A stretch of 64,000 bases of DNA, from assembly GCF_003326675.1 (NCBI RefSeq), contig NZ_JPWF01000001.1, positions 480,624 through 544,623 of the forward strand, given 5' to 3'. Shown piece after piece: positions 17,969 to 27,352 of this stretch. The notes beneath the pieces are model-generated. The model saw nothing but the letters and a program-made list of their open reading frames with translations. It was not told the DNA's origin and searched no databases. Every line of letters starts with the position of its first letter. Position 1 is the stretch's first letter. The position numbers were made by a program, and so were the translations under genes. This DNA is from Thalassospira profundimaris (GTDB lineage Bacteria > Pseudomonadota > Alphaproteobacteria > Rhodospirillales > Thalassospiraceae).

Positions 17969-20218
17969 TTATGCCGCCCTGATATCGGACTTGATATCTG
18001 ACGGTGCGTTTTCAGTGTCGTCTTCGGTTTCGGGCAAGGTTCCGTGCGGGTTGCGCAAAAGGTTGGCAATCATCCGCATGCCGACATCGCCCTGAAGGGT
18101 CAGAAGACTTTCCGGATGGAATTGTACCGCACTGATCGGAAGGCTGCTGTGACGAATGCCCATGATGACGCCATCATCGCTTCGTGCTGTTACTTTCAGA
18201 TCCGCGGGTAATTCCGCCGCCTTGGCAAACAGGGAATGATAGCGGCCAACCACGATGTCTTCGGGCAATCCATCAAACAGCGGATCGGTCGTATCAAGTT
18301 TCACCTTTGACGGTTTGCCATGCATCGGTGTGACAAGCTGACCCAGTGATCCGCCGAAAAATTCGACAATTCCCTGCAATCCAAGGCAAACACCAAAGAC
18401 AGGCAAGCCGGCTGCAAGGGCGCGTTCGATGCTGTCGCGCAGATGGTAATCATCGGGACGGCCCGGACCCGGTGACAGGAACACCAGATCGGGTTTGAAA
18501 TCATCAAACGCCTCGTCCGGGAAGCCGGGACGCAGTGTCAGGGTTTCGGCACCGGTTGCACGGATATAGCTGGCAAGGTTCTGAACAAAGCTGTCTTCAT
18601 GATCGATCAGAAGAACGCGTTTGCCGATGCCCGAGCTTGCCGGATCAATGGTGATTTCATCCTTGGCATCGCGGGTGACGGCATCAATCATCGCCGATGC
18701 CTTAAGAACGGTTTCGGCTTCTTCGGCGTCAGATTCACTATCATACAGCAAGGTGGCACCAGCACGGACCTCGGCGACACCCTGTTTCAGGCGCACGGTC
18801 CGAAGCGTCAGGCCGGTATTAAGATCACCATTGCACAGAACCGCACCAATCGCCCCGCCATACCATGCGCGGGCACTGCGTTCGACGGCTTCGATATGTT
18901 GCATGGCCGCACGTTTGGGCGCGCCGGTCACGGTAACGGCCCAGCAATGGGTCAGGAAGGCATCAAGTGCATCAAATCCTTCGCGCAGGCGGCCTTCGAC
19001 ATGGTCAACCGTGTGGATCAGACGTGAATACATTTCGATCTGGCGGCGGCCCAGAATGTGGATGCTGCCCGGTTTGCAGACGCGGGCCTTGTCATTGCGG
19101 TCGACGTCGGTACACATGGTCAGTTCCGACTCATCCTTGGTCGAATTCAGCAATGTGCGGATGTTTTCGGCATCTTCAATCGCATCGCGACCACGGGCAA
19201 TCGTGCCCGAAATCGGACAGGTTTCAATGCGCTGCCCCTTTACCCGGACATACATTTCCGGTGACGCACCAATAAGATGTTCACCATCGCCAAGATTGAT
19301 CAGGAAGCCGTATGGGGCCGGATTGCGGCGTTTAAGACGGCGGAAAATTTCCGATGGTGCGGTGGCGCAAGGGGTTCTGAAAACGCGGCTGGGCACAACT
19401 TCAAACAGTTCGCCACGGGCAAAGCGGGGCTTGGTTTCATCGACAATTGCGGCGTACTCGCCGGTTTTCATGTCGTTTTCGACGATGGCATTATTGCCGC
19501 GCGACGGCGGGTGGGGCTGAGACGAACGATCAAGGCCAGCCGTGCTGTGACCATCCGGGGTGATGAATTCGTAATCGATGCGGGTGGCGATCCGCGATGC
19601 ATGGTCAACCGTGATCAGCTGATCAGGCAGGAACAAATGCACGTCCTTGTGATCAGACGGGCGATCCTGGGACAGGTTGATCTGTTCGAAATGAAGCGCG
19701 ATGTCATAGCCAAAGGCACCATAAAGACCAAGGCGTTCATCGCCTTTGTGCCCGAACAGATCACGCAATGCCCGAACCACGGAAAACAGGCTTGGCTGCT
19801 GGCTGCGTTCTTCTTCGGGGAACCAGGATGCCGGTTTTTTGACGACGCCATAAATTCCATCCTCGCCGTCGGTGATGCTTTCGACATGGGAATGGGAACT
19901 TAGCGTATCTGAAATCACATCAAGCAGAACACGGCCACGGTCATTCAGCGCCCGCACGGCAAAGCCGCGTTCACGGCCAATGATTTCAAGCGGCGGCGCA
20001 TCAAAGCCCATATCCCAACGCGAATAACGACCCGGAAACTCATAGCTTGAAGACAGCAGAACACCCTTGGTCTGATCAAGTGCATCAATCAGGCCTTCGG
20101 TTGCGTCTTCATAGGCAATGGTGGTCATGCGACGGATAACCGCAACACCGCCATCGGTGGTATAGCGGTATTCGCTGCTTTCTTCGGAAATGCCTGTTTC
20201 CTGATGTGGGGTCGTCAC
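17969..20218 (-). CDS. trpE(G): Fused anthranilate synthase, components I and II
   Basis: A 749-residue single-chain enzyme. Residues about 1-520 are the chorismate-binding TrpE part (FEVVPSRVFRT, PAPYGFLINLGDGEHLIGASPEMYVRV, ETCPISGTIARGRD, ELTMCTDVDRNDKARVC, GAPKRAAM). Residues about 535-725 are the class I glutamine amidotransferase TrpG part with VFGVCLGLQGIVE (nucleophile Cys) and the AVQFHPESLLT His/Glu pair. It makes anthranilate from chorismate and glutamine, the first step of Trp synthesis. The fused form is typical of many alphaproteobacteria. The start is a GTG with AGGAG 8 bases upstream, and a Trp leader peptide and attenuator precede it. Confidence 0.96.
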   Translation of the reverse strand: MTTPHQETGISEESSEYRYTTDGGVAVIRRMTTIAYEDATEGLIDALDQTKGVLLSSSYEFPGRYSRWDMGFDAPPLEIIGRERGFAVRALNDRGRVLLDVISDTLSSHSHVESITDGEDGIYGVVKKPASWFPEEERSQQPSLFSVVRALRDLFGHKGDERLGLYGAFGYDIALHFEQINLSQDRPSDHKDVHLFLPDQLITVDHASRIATRIDYEFITPDGHSTAGLDRSSQPHPPSRGNNAIVENDMKTGEYAAIVDETKPRFARGELFEVVPSRVFRTPCATAPSEIFRRLKRRNPAPYGFLINLGDGEHLIGASPEMYVRVKGQRIETCPISGTIARGRDAIEDAENIRTLLNSTKDESELTMCTDVDRNDKARVCKPGSIHILGRRQIEMYSRLIHTVDHVEGRLREGFDALDAFLTHCWAVTVTGAPKRAAMQHIEAVERSARAWYGGAIGAVLCNGDLNTGLTLRTVRLKQGVAEVRAGATLLYDSESDAEEAETVLKASAMIDAVTRDAKDEITIDPASSGIGKRVLLIDHEDSFVQNLASYIRATGAETLTLRPGFPDEAFDDFKPDLVFLSPGPGRPDDYHLRDSIERALAAGLPVFGVCLGLQGIVEFFGGSLGQLVTPMHGKPSKVKLDTTDPLFDGLPEDIVVGRYHSLFAKAAELPADLKVTARSDDGVIMGIRHSSLPISAVQFHPESLLTLQGDVGMRMIANLLRNPHGTLPETEDDTENAPSDIKSDIRAA

Positions 20219-20284
20219 GTTCGTTACTCCTGTGTGGGCCTTATGCCGCAGGAGCCATGTGATGATCAGGAAGAAAGGAAGTCT

Positions 20285-20350
20285 GAAAACACAAAGCCGC
20301 CTGCAAGAATGAGGCGGCCGGTATGTTCAGGGCATGTGTATTGGCCGCCC
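20285..20350 (-). promoter_or_regulatory. trp attenuator (antiterminator and terminator hairpins)
   Basis: On the minus strand, after the leader peptide, segment 2 is GGGCGGCC (20350-20343), segment 3 is GGCCGCC (20319-20313) and segment 4 is AGGCGGC (20302-20296). Segments 3 (GCCGCCT, 20318-20312) and 4 pair into a 7-bp stem followed by TTTGTGTTTT, the terminator. Segment 2 is perfectly complementary to segment 3 and forms the antiterminator when the ribosome stalls on the Trp codons. GCTCGC at the leader end can pair with GCGGGC to block segment 2. This is classic ribosome-mediated attenuation. Confidence 0.88.
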
Positions 20351-20352
20351 GC

Positions 20353-20412
20353 TTAAGCGAGCCACCACCAACGATTGGAAATACGGATCGGGTTCATGCC
20401 TTGTGTTTTCAT
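20353..20412 (-). CDS. trpL: trp operon leader peptide
   Basis: A 19-codon reading frame, MKTQGMNPIRISNRWWWLA, ending in TAA. Three consecutive Trp codons near the end, directly before the mutually exclusive hairpins and 134 bases before the trpE(G) start, identify it as the sensor peptide of the attenuator. When charged tRNA-Trp is scarce the ribosome stalls at WWW and the antiterminator forms. It begins 32 bases after the stop of the K+ channel gene. TTGACG (20448-20443), overlapping that stop codon, is a possible -35 element, but the -10 is poor. Confidence 0.88.
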   Translation of the reverse strand: MKTQGMNPIRISNRWWWLA

Positions 20413-20444
20413 GGATCAAACCATGGGGGCAAAAAAGGATGGCG

Positions 20445-21440
20445 TCAAGACTTTTGCGTTGGCGTGTTGCCGTCTGCTTCTTTCAGCTCCATGTGGAGCG
20501 GCAAGTGACAATGCGGACAGGTCAGAATCTCGTCACTTTCACTGCGATGAACATCGCGGATGTCATCAATAACCGATTGTGCCTGTTCGTCACTGATGCC
20601 CAATTCTTCCTGATGGGATTTCAATTTGTTGCGCACCCGTTCGGTCAGGCGTCTGCCCATCAACTGACGGGTGGCCTGATGACGGTATTCGTTTTCACGC
20701 CGACGCAGTTCGGAGTTAAAGGCAGATGCAAGAATACCGGCGGGAACCGCAACAATCCCGATCCCGGTCAGGGAGATGATACTGGCAAGGAATTTGCCAA
20801 AAGGCGTGATCGGAACAGTGTCACCATAACCGACTGTGGCCAATGTGATGACGCTCCAATACAGGGCATCAAGCAGATTGCCGAAATGTTCGGGCTGGGC
20901 TTCGTGTTCAGCAACATAAATCGCCCCGGCACTGAAGACCAGCATACAGGCAAGGGCGGCACTGGCGGCACCGAAAATCCCCATTTGCTGGCGGAATACC
21001 AGCAACATCAATTCCAGTCCGGTTGAATAGCGGGTGAATTTCAACAGGCGCAGCAGGCGAACAATTCGAACAAAGCGCAAGTCGACAGATGTAAAGAACC
21101 ACAGGAAAATTGGCAGAATTGCCAAAAGATCGATCAGGGCCATCGGGGTCAGGATATAGCGCAATCGTGCCCAGGGACGGCCGATAAAGCGTTCATCGTC
21201 GGGCGATGACCATACACGCAGCCCGTATTCGACCGTGAAGATCAGCGTACAGACGATCTCGATCACAGCAAAAAGCAGATAGTACCGATCCGCGAATTCA
21301 TCGACCGAGTCAAAGATCACTGCGGTCACATTGATGATAATTGCACTGGCGAGGATCAGATGAACGAAGAGCGACAAACGAGAACTGCGTTCTACGCCGT
21401 GCAGAAGTTTATGCGTCTTTGAACGAAGCGTCGGTTTCAT
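20445..21440 (-). CDS. Voltage-gated potassium channel (Kv-like, six-helix)
   Basis: A 331-residue protein with six membrane helices between about residues 25 and 245. S4 carries regularly spaced Arg (RFVRIVRLLRLLKFTR), and the pore loop has the K+ selectivity filter TVGYGD. S6 ends in GIGIVAVPAGILASAF. A helical cytoplasmic tail follows, with CPHC (about residues 312-315) as a half zinc-ribbon-like motif near the end. It should conduct K+ in response to membrane potential. Physiological role here is unknown. It lies between trpF and trpE(G) on the same strand, but the leader peptide region separates it from trpE(G). Confidence 0.92.
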   Translation of the reverse strand: MKPTLRSKTHKLLHGVERSSRLSLFVHLILASAIIINVTAVIFDSVDEFADRYYLLFAVIEIVCTLIFTVEYGLRVWSSPDDERFIGRPWARLRYILTPMALIDLLAILPIFLWFFTSVDLRFVRIVRLLRLLKFTRYSTGLELMLLVFRQQMGIFGAASAALACMLVFSAGAIYVAEHEAQPEHFGNLLDALYWSVITLATVGYGDTVPITPFGKFLASIISLTGIGIVAVPAGILASAFNSELRRRENEYRHQATRQLMGRRLTERVRNKLKSHQEELGISDEQAQSVIDDIRDVHRSESDEILTCPHCHLPLHMELKEADGNTPTQKS

Positions 21441-21535
21441 GTTGCGATTACTCGATCCGGGCAGTGATTGCGGTGCTGCCCGGTGAGTTTTGCGCCAATC
21501 GCTTCAGAAATGGTTAAATTACCAAACGTGAAGGT

Positions 21536-22180
21536 TCAGTAACCCTTTGCCGCGTGGACAAAATCGGCAATTTTGCGGGCATCCTTGACGCCTTTGGCCT
21601 TTTCCACACCCGACGAGACATCAACCCATGGTGCACCGGAAATACGTACGGCTTCTGCGACATTGGCCGGATCAAGGCCACCGGCAAGCATCCAGTTGCT
21701 TTTGAAATTCTGGCCGGTCAGAAGCGTCCAGTCGAACGATACGGCGTTACCGCCCGGAAGGATGCTGTCTTTGGGCGGTTTGGCATCGAACAACAGGAAA
21801 TCGGCAACGCCGTCATAATTTTCCTTGGCGTGTTCGATATCTTCAGCTGTGCTGACCGAGATGGCTTTCATGACTTTCAGGCCGAAGCGTTCCTTGACCT
21901 CGGCGACACGTTCCGGGCTTTCCTTGCCATGAAGCTGGATGACATCAAGGTTGCCAGCTTCAATCGCATTTTCAAGCGCCTCGTCACCGGCTTCAACAAA
22001 CAGGCCGACCTTAAGGATGCTGTTGGGGACCCGTTCAGTCAGGGTCTTGGCACCCTTAAGTGATATGTGGCGCGGGCTTGGTGGAAAGAACACATATCCC
22101 AATGCATCTGCCCCGGCACTCATGGCCGCGATAAGGGCGTCTTCGCTGTTGATTCCACAGATTTTGACCATGCAGCTCAT
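21536..22180 (-). CDS. trpF: N-(5'-phosphoribosyl)anthranilate isomerase
   Basis: A 214-residue TIM barrel. VKICGINSEDAL holds the catalytic Cys, ADALGYVFFPPSPRHI and VIQLHGKESPE are family motifs, LLFDAKPP carries the catalytic Asp, and WMLAGGLDPANV plus VDVSSGVEKAKGVKD bind the phosphate. It catalyses the Amadori isomerisation, the third step of Trp synthesis. The ATG at 22180 follows AGGATACCCCG; the frame is open to 22216. It is on the same strand as trpE(G) but separated by the channel gene; no trpB or trpA lies in the window. Confidence 0.95.
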   Translation of the reverse strand: MSCMVKICGINSEDALIAAMSAGADALGYVFFPPSPRHISLKGAKTLTERVPNSILKVGLFVEAGDEALENAIEAGNLDVIQLHGKESPERVAEVKERFGLKVMKAISVSTAEDIEHAKENYDGVADFLLFDAKPPKDSILPGGNAVSFDWTLLTGQNFKSNWMLAGGLDPANVAEAVRISGAPWVDVSSGVEKAKGVKDARKIADFVHAAKGY

Positions 22181-22335
22181 CGGGGTATCCTGTCTTGTCG
22201 TCACTCTAATTTGCACGGCAAATAATTGCCGGGTCTGAATCCCTTAACAGAAACGCCATCATATCGACAGGATATTTGCGATTTGGCGTGGCTTTCCACT
22301 GGCAGGATAATCATTGCTGCGCTATTTTCCCGACC

Positions 22336-23109
22336 ATGAGCAAGCACACAGACCCTGCCGCGGGCGAAAACGGCGAAAACACAACCCACTTCGGGTTTCG
22401 GGATGTTCCTGAAAGCCAGAAGGCATCCATGGTGCGCGAGGTTTTCGACACTGTCGCGTCCAAATATGATTTGATGAACGATCTGATGAGCGGCGGTATC
22501 CATCGCCTGTGGAAAGATACGTTCATCAACGAATTGAAACCGCGCCCGAACATGAAGCTTCTTGATGTTGCTGGTGGTACTGGCGATATCGCGTTCCGCT
22601 TTTTGAAGAATGGCGGTGGTTCGGTCACCGTGTGCGACATCAATTACGAGATGCTGCATGTCGGTCGCGACCGTGCGGCGGATCACGGTCTTTTGAAAAA
22701 CATCAACTGGACGGTCGGAGATGCGCAGAAATTGCCGCTGCCCGATCATTCGGTGGATGCCTATACGATTGCCTTTGGCATTCGTAACGTGACCCGGATC
22801 GAAGAAGCCCTGTCCGAAGCATTCCGTGTGTTGCGTCCGGGTGGAAAATTCCAGTGCCTTGAATTTTCCAAGGTCGTTGTGCCGGGCTTTGACAAGATTT
22901 ACGATACCTATTCCTTCAAGCTTCTGCCTGAAATCGGTCGTTTCATCGCGGGCAACCGCGAAGCTTATCAGTATCTTGCAGAAAGCATTCGTAAGTTCCC
23001 TGATCAGGAAACCTTTGCGTCGATGATCCGCACAGCCGGATTTGAACGGGTAAAATACCGCAACCTGTCTGGTGGTATTGCCGCCATTCATTCAGGTTGG
23101 CGGGTTTGA
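22336..23109 (+). CDS. ubiE: Ubiquinone/menaquinone C-methyltransferase UbiE
   Basis: A 257-residue SAM-dependent methyltransferase. It has [36 protein letters not shown] at the start, typical of UbiE, then motif [27 protein letters not shown] and [16 protein letters not shown]. It methylates the benzoquinol ring in ubiquinone synthesis. The ATG at 22336 is preferred, since the family usually begins shortly before the FGF motif. It is divergent from trpF (155-base gap) and followed 12 bases later by ubiB. Confidence 0.95.
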   Translation: MSKHTDPAAGENGENTTHFGFRDVPESQKASMVREVFDTVASKYDLMNDLMSGGIHRLWKDTFINELKPRPNMKLLDVAGGTGDIAFRFLKNGGGSVTVCDINYEMLHVGRDRAADHGLLKNINWTVGDAQKLPLPDHSVDAYTIAFGIRNVTRIEEALSEAFRVLRPGGKFQCLEFSKVVVPGFDKIYDTYSFKLLPEIGRFIAGNREAYQYLAESIRKFPDQETFASMIRTAGFERVKYRNLSGGIAAIHSGWRV

Positions 23110-23121
23110 GGTCCTGAACAG

Positions 23122-24681
23122 ATGATCCGGTTTGTCCGAAACAGTTTTCGCCTGCTTGCCATGGCGCGTACTTTGGCGCGACATGATGCTTTGTTCCCGC
23201 TTGCGCTTGTGCCGGGTGGCAAGGCCTTGGCATTTTTTGCCCGTCTGACCGCACCGTTTTCCGGGCGTTCCGATTTGCCGCCGGGCCGTCGACTGGCGCG
23301 TGCGCTTGAGGAACTTGGTCCGGCATTTATCAAGCTTGGACAAACCCTTGCGACCCGGTCAGATCTGATTGGCGACGATGTTGCCGCCGATCTGTCGACC
23401 TTACAGGATCGTCTGCCACCGTTTTCGGCCAAGATTGCCAAACGGATCATCACCGAACAATTGGCCGAACCATTTGATGTTCTGTTTGCCGAGTTTGGTG
23501 AAGAGCCGGTCGCGGCAGCGTCAATTGCACAGGTTCATTTTGCAACCACACCTGATGGGCGCGAAGTTGCGGTCAAGGTTCTGCGCCCGGATATTAAGGT
23601 ACGGTTTGCCCGCGATCTTGATCTGTTTTACTGGGTCGCTGAAATTGTCGAACTGACCCAGCCGCGTTTGCGCCGCCTGAAGCCTGTTGAAACTGTCAAG
23701 GCGCTTGAAGACAGCGTGCATCTTGAAATGGATCTTCGGTTTGAGGCCGCAGCAGCATCGGAATTCCGAGATAATTTCGAAAGTGATCCGACCTATTACA
23801 TCCCGCAGATCGATTGGGAACGGACCGCCGAACATGTGATGACCATGGAACGGGTCAAGGGTGTTCGTATCGACAATGTCGAGGCCCTTGATCGTATGGG
23901 GATTGACCGGTCGGCCCTTCTTGCCAAGGCCGCAGGTGCATTTTTCCAGCAGGTTTTCCGCGACGGGTTTTTCCATGCCGATATGCATCCGGGCAACCTG
24001 TTTGTCGATGAAACCGGCCGGGTCAGCATTGTCGATTTCGGGATAATGGGGCGCGTGGATCGTCAGACGCGCCTTTATCTGGCCGAGATGCTTCTGGGCT
24101 TTTTGACCCGCGATTATCATCGTGTGGCCGAGGTGCATTTCGAAGCGGGTTATGTTCCGCGCAACCAGTCGCTTCAAACCTTCCAGCAGGCCTGCCGATC
24201 AATTGGCGAACCGATCTTGGGCAAGGAACTTTCCGACATTTCCGTAGGACGTTTGTTGGGGCAGTTGTTCCAGATTACTGAACAGTTCGGGATGGAAACC
24301 CAGCCACAGCTTTTGATGCTTCAGAAAACCATGATCGTTGCCGAGGGACTTTCGCGTATCCTCAGCCCGAACGAGAATATGTGGGAATTGTCACGTCCAC
24401 TCATTGAAGAATGGATGCGCGAAAATCTGGGCCCGGAAGCCAAGATCAAGGAAGCCACCCTTCAGGCTGGTTCGATGTTACGTCGTTTGCCGCGTGTTCT
24501 TGAGGCCGCGGAAAAAGCATCGTCAGTTCTGACCGATCAGGGATTGCGTCTGCATCCGGAAACGGTTGCCGCAATGCGTGGGAAATCCGGCAACAACCAG
24601 CGTAAATCAGGCGTGTCGCGCCAGACACTGGTTCTGTGGGTGGCGATCATTGCGTTGGGTATTGCTGTCTATCTGAAATAG
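23122..24681 (+). CDS. ubiB: Ubiquinone biosynthesis atypical kinase UbiB
   Basis: A 519-residue ABC1/ADCK-family protein. It has the KxGQ motif (GPAFIKLGQTLATRSDL), the Ala-rich loop EPVAAASIAQVH that replaces the P-loop of normal kinases, the ion-pair Lys in EVAVKVLRP, the catalytic loop FHADMHPGNLF and the metal-binding SIVDFGIMG. The last 17 residues (LVLWVAIIALGIAVYLK) form a membrane helix. It supports ubiquinone synthesis at the membrane, probably by ATP-driven extraction of precursors. It lies directly after ubiE and is probably co-transcribed. Confidence 0.95.
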   Translation: MIRFVRNSFRLLAMARTLARHDALFPLALVPGGKALAFFARLTAPFSGRSDLPPGRRLARALEELGPAFIKLGQTLATRSDLIGDDVAADLSTLQDRLPPFSAKIAKRIITEQLAEPFDVLFAEFGEEPVAAASIAQVHFATTPDGREVAVKVLRPDIKVRFARDLDLFYWVAEIVELTQPRLRRLKPVETVKALEDSVHLEMDLRFEAAAASEFRDNFESDPTYYIPQIDWERTAEHVMTMERVKGVRIDNVEALDRMGIDRSALLAKAAGAFFQQVFRDGFFHADMHPGNLFVDETGRVSIVDFGIMGRVDRQTRLYLAEMLLGFLTRDYHRVAEVHFEAGYVPRNQSLQTFQQACRSIGEPILGKELSDISVGRLLGQLFQITEQFGMETQPQLLMLQKTMIVAEGLSRILSPNENMWELSRPLIEEWMRENLGPEAKIKEATLQAGSMLRRLPRVLEAAEKASSVLTDQGLRLHPETVAAMRGKSGNNQRKSGVSRQTLVLWVAIIALGIAVYLK

Positions 24682-24734
24682 GGCTGCCTGCGTCTGTATT
24701 GTCGGGGGTATCTGTGACAGGGGACGAAAACAGC

Positions 24735-25157
24735 ATGATCGAGATCAGCACAGATCGAACGCGGATCGACCTTCCCTATTGTTATGCCTTTATCGCTGCT
24801 TCCTATTGGTCCGGTGGACGGACGCGCGGCGAATTTGACCGATCCGTCGAAATGTCTTTTCCGGTTGGGGCCTATTGTGATGGCAAACAGGTCGGTTTTG
24901 CCCGTGTGGTCAGTGACCAGATTGCCATTGCCTATGTAGCTGATGTGTTTGTCGATCCCGGCTATCGCAGGCGGGGCATCGCGGCAAAGATGCTTGATGC
25001 GCTTCATACCCATCCCGAGTTGCAACGTGTGAAACGCTGGATGCTGGCGACACATGATATGCAGCCACTTTATCGTCAGCATGGATACGAAGACCTGAGT
25101 GATCTTATGATGATGCGCGTTGACGAAGATGCACAAAAACGCGGTCCGTTGCGTTAA
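24735..25157 (+). CDS. GNAT-family N-acetyltransferase
   Basis: A 140-residue protein with the GNAT core: YVADVFVDPGYRRRGIAAKML holds the acetyl-CoA pyrophosphate loop (R/Q-x-x-G-x-A type), followed by KRWMLATHDMQPLYRQHGYEDL, the usual end motif. The substrate is unknown. Two starts are possible: ATG at 24735 with AGGGGA 10 bases upstream, or GTG at 24714 with GGGGGT 5 bases upstream, which would add 7 residues. It is 53 bases after ubiB. Confidence 0.85.
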   Translation: MIEISTDRTRIDLPYCYAFIAASYWSGGRTRGEFDRSVEMSFPVGAYCDGKQVGFARVVSDQIAIAYVADVFVDPGYRRRGIAAKMLDALHTHPELQRVKRWMLATHDMQPLYRQHGYEDLSDLMMMRVDEDAQKRGPLR

Positions 25158-25180
25158 GGCAGGCACCAATTACACAAACA

Positions 25181-25215
25181 AAACGCCGCCACGGTCAAGC
25201 CGGGCGGCGTTTTTG
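25181..25215. terminator. Bidirectional terminator between convergent genes
   Basis: CGCCGCC (25184-25190) and GGCGGCG (25203-25209) form a stem flanked by AAA upstream and TTTTT downstream. It lies between the convergent GNAT and chemoreceptor genes and can serve both. Confidence 0.85.
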
Positions 25216-25235
25216 ATTGGATATGTTGTTCCGGG

Positions 25236-26894
25236 TTAGCTGGCGCGTACTTCATCAAGGAAGTTGCCGACCTCACCGCGAAGTGTGCCTGACTGACTGT
25301 TAAGCTTGTCAGAGGCGCCAAGAACCTGATGGGCTGCTTCGCCGGTTTGGCGGGCTGCTTCACGCATTTCGTGGATATGGTTGGTCACTTCCTGCGTGCT
25401 TTGAACAGCCTGCTGGACCGAGTTGGAAATCTCGGTAGTTGCCTGCCCCTGTTCTTCGACAGCGGCAGCAACTTCAGAGGCAATTTCATTCAGATTGGCA
25501 ATGATACTGGTGATGCCATCAATGGCACCAACAGCTTCCTGGGTGGACCCCTGAATACCGGAAATCTGGGCTGAAATGTCTTCGGTTGCGCGGGCCGTCT
25601 GGTTGGCGAGGTTTTTGACCTCGTTGGCGACCACGGCAAAGCCTTTGCCTGCATCCCCGGCCCGGGCTGCTTCGATGGTGGCGTTGAGGGCGAGAAGGTT
25701 GGTCTGTTCGGCAATTGCCTGAATGATCTGGACGACCTCGCCAACTTTCTGGGCCGAAACATCAAGGCCCTGGACCATTTCGTTGACCCGCACGGCTTCG
25801 GTGCTGGCATTGGCGGTGATGTTGGATGTTTCGTTCACGCGTGCACTGATGTCACGGATCGAAACGGCCAGTTGTTCGGCTGCGCTGGCAACGGTTTCAA
25901 CGCTGTGATTGGCCTGCTCAACCGCGGCAACAACGGCCTGCGAGCCGGCTTCGTTCTGTTGAACAGCCGCGACCATTGTTTGGGCAACTTGTTGCATTTC
26001 GCCCGAAGCACCCGAAACGCCATCAACAACGCCCATGACGGTTTGCTCAAACCGACCGGCAAGGCCGACCATGGCTTCGCGACGTTTTCTTTCCGAACGT
26101 TCGCGTTCCTGTTCGCGTTCGCGGTCAAGCTGGGCAACGCGTTTGGCGTTTTCCTTGAAAATCTCGACCGACGATGCCATTTCCCCGATTTCGTCCTTGC
26201 GGCCGACACCGGGAACTTCGACTTCGAGATTGCCATCAACAAGTGATTGCATCGCGCCATTGATCTTGACCATCGGTGTCAGGATTTGCTTGCGCAGGAC
26301 AATCCAGGTGGCGCCAAGCAAAACAACAAGGATTGCCGCGGCAAGGGCAACCTGAACGATGATGGCTTGCTGAACTTCCGCGTTCACGCGGTCAAGGGAC
26401 CATGCGGTAATCAGCATGCCACGATACTGATCTTCGTCCCGGCGCTTGGAATATTTGGTGATCGGTGCTGCTACAATTACGGCATTTTCCGAGATGAAGC
26501 TGATGACTTCCTTATTTTCCAGCCGCTCAAGATACGGTTCGATCAAAGCCGGAAGATCGTGCTGGCGCAAAGTTTCAGACTGATAGGTGCCAATGGCGTC
26601 ACCGCCCGGGTTGGCTGCGATCAGCGTGGCAAGCTGGGAACCTTCCTTGTCGGTAATCTTGCGGAATTCTTTTTCAACGGATGCACCGTCCATCGCGATG
26701 AAACCGGGCTGGACAGCAGTCGACAGCATTTCGGTTTTTTCGACCGATTCATTATACATGATTTCGATCATGGCTTCGCGTTGCGAAACGGTCTGAATGG
26801 TCATCATGGCGCCAAAGCCGACAACCAATAGAGCGACGATAACAAAGATAACTTTTCGTCCGACGGATGCACCGGATCGTTTTGGTTCAGCCAT
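25236..26894 (-). CDS. Methyl-accepting chemotaxis protein
   Basis: A 552-residue receptor. TM1 lies at about 14-34, a modest periplasmic sensing domain at 35-180, TM2 at about 183-205, then HAMP ([37 protein letters not shown]) and a highly charged linker ([18 protein letters not shown]). The C-terminal signalling domain has the hairpin tip [41 protein letters not shown]. It controls a CheA kinase and so flagellar rotation. No CheB/CheR-binding pentapeptide is seen at the end. The ligand cannot be predicted. It is transcribed alone. Confidence 0.95.
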   Translation of the reverse strand: MAEPKRSGASVGRKVIFVIVALLVVGFGAMMTIQTVSQREAMIEIMYNESVEKTEMLSTAVQPGFIAMDGASVEKEFRKITDKEGSQLATLIAANPGGDAIGTYQSETLRQHDLPALIEPYLERLENKEVISFISENAVIVAAPITKYSKRRDEDQYRGMLITAWSLDRVNAEVQQAIIVQVALAAAILVVLLGATWIVLRKQILTPMVKINGAMQSLVDGNLEVEVPGVGRKDEIGEMASSVEIFKENAKRVAQLDREREQERERSERKRREAMVGLAGRFEQTVMGVVDGVSGASGEMQQVAQTMVAAVQQNEAGSQAVVAAVEQANHSVETVASAAEQLAVSIRDISARVNETSNITANASTEAVRVNEMVQGLDVSAQKVGEVVQIIQAIAEQTNLLALNATIEAARAGDAGKGFAVVANEVKNLANQTARATEDISAQISGIQGSTQEAVGAIDGITSIIANLNEIASEVAAAVEEQGQATTEISNSVQQAVQSTQEVTNHIHEMREAARQTGEAAHQVLGASDKLNSQSGTLRGEVGNFLDEVRAS

Positions 26895-27352
26895 TTATGG
26901 TCTCCCACTCCTTCAAAGGCTTTTTAAACGCTTCCCTAGACAATCTGCCATGTTGATCGCGATTGTTATTGTGCGACGGCATGGCAATTTTTTTGACAGA
27001 TCGTTTTCCTGAAAATTAAGGATTCAGGGCCAATCTGCATTTTTATATTTTATCCACTTTACCGCGTGGGGACGTGAAAGTTGAAGTGGAAAGCTTCTCT
27101 TCCTGCCAAAGAGGCTACTCTAACGGTCATATTACCGAAACAAGAAACGACGGTTTTGCTGAATATTCGGTTTCGGACAGTACAAACGACAAATACAGCT
27201 ATTGGTAAGGTAATTTTTGGCAAAATATACTAGTCTGCTTATGTAAGGGTACCAAGGCGACTCGTATAAAATTGGGTGCAGTCCCAAATATCTGAGTCAC
27301 GAGACAGGGGATGGCTCCGATTACGGATCAGGCGGGGCACAAGGGGAATGAA
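26895..27352. other. Intergenic region of about 460 bases between divergent genes
   Basis: It holds the chemoreceptor promoter (minus) and the leader of the TPR-glycosyltransferase gene (plus). The clearest element is a possible sigma-70 promoter at 27217-27245. An in-frame ATG at 27311 precedes the chosen start of the downstream gene. No RNA gene or repeat is evident. Confidence 0.4.
27217..27245 (+). promoter_or_regulatory. Candidate promoter for the TPR-glycosyltransferase gene
   Basis: TTGGCA (27217-27222), a 17-base spacer and TATGTA (27240-27245) resemble -35 and -10 elements, about 100 bases before the start at 27353. Confidence 0.35.

Noticed and set aside
18621..19520. 299-codon open frame on the plus strand
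   Set aside because: Shadow of trpE(G); Ser/Arg-rich composition without motifs.
22201..23091. 296-codon open frame on the minus strand
   Set aside because: Shadow of ubiE, whose methyltransferase motifs are unambiguous.
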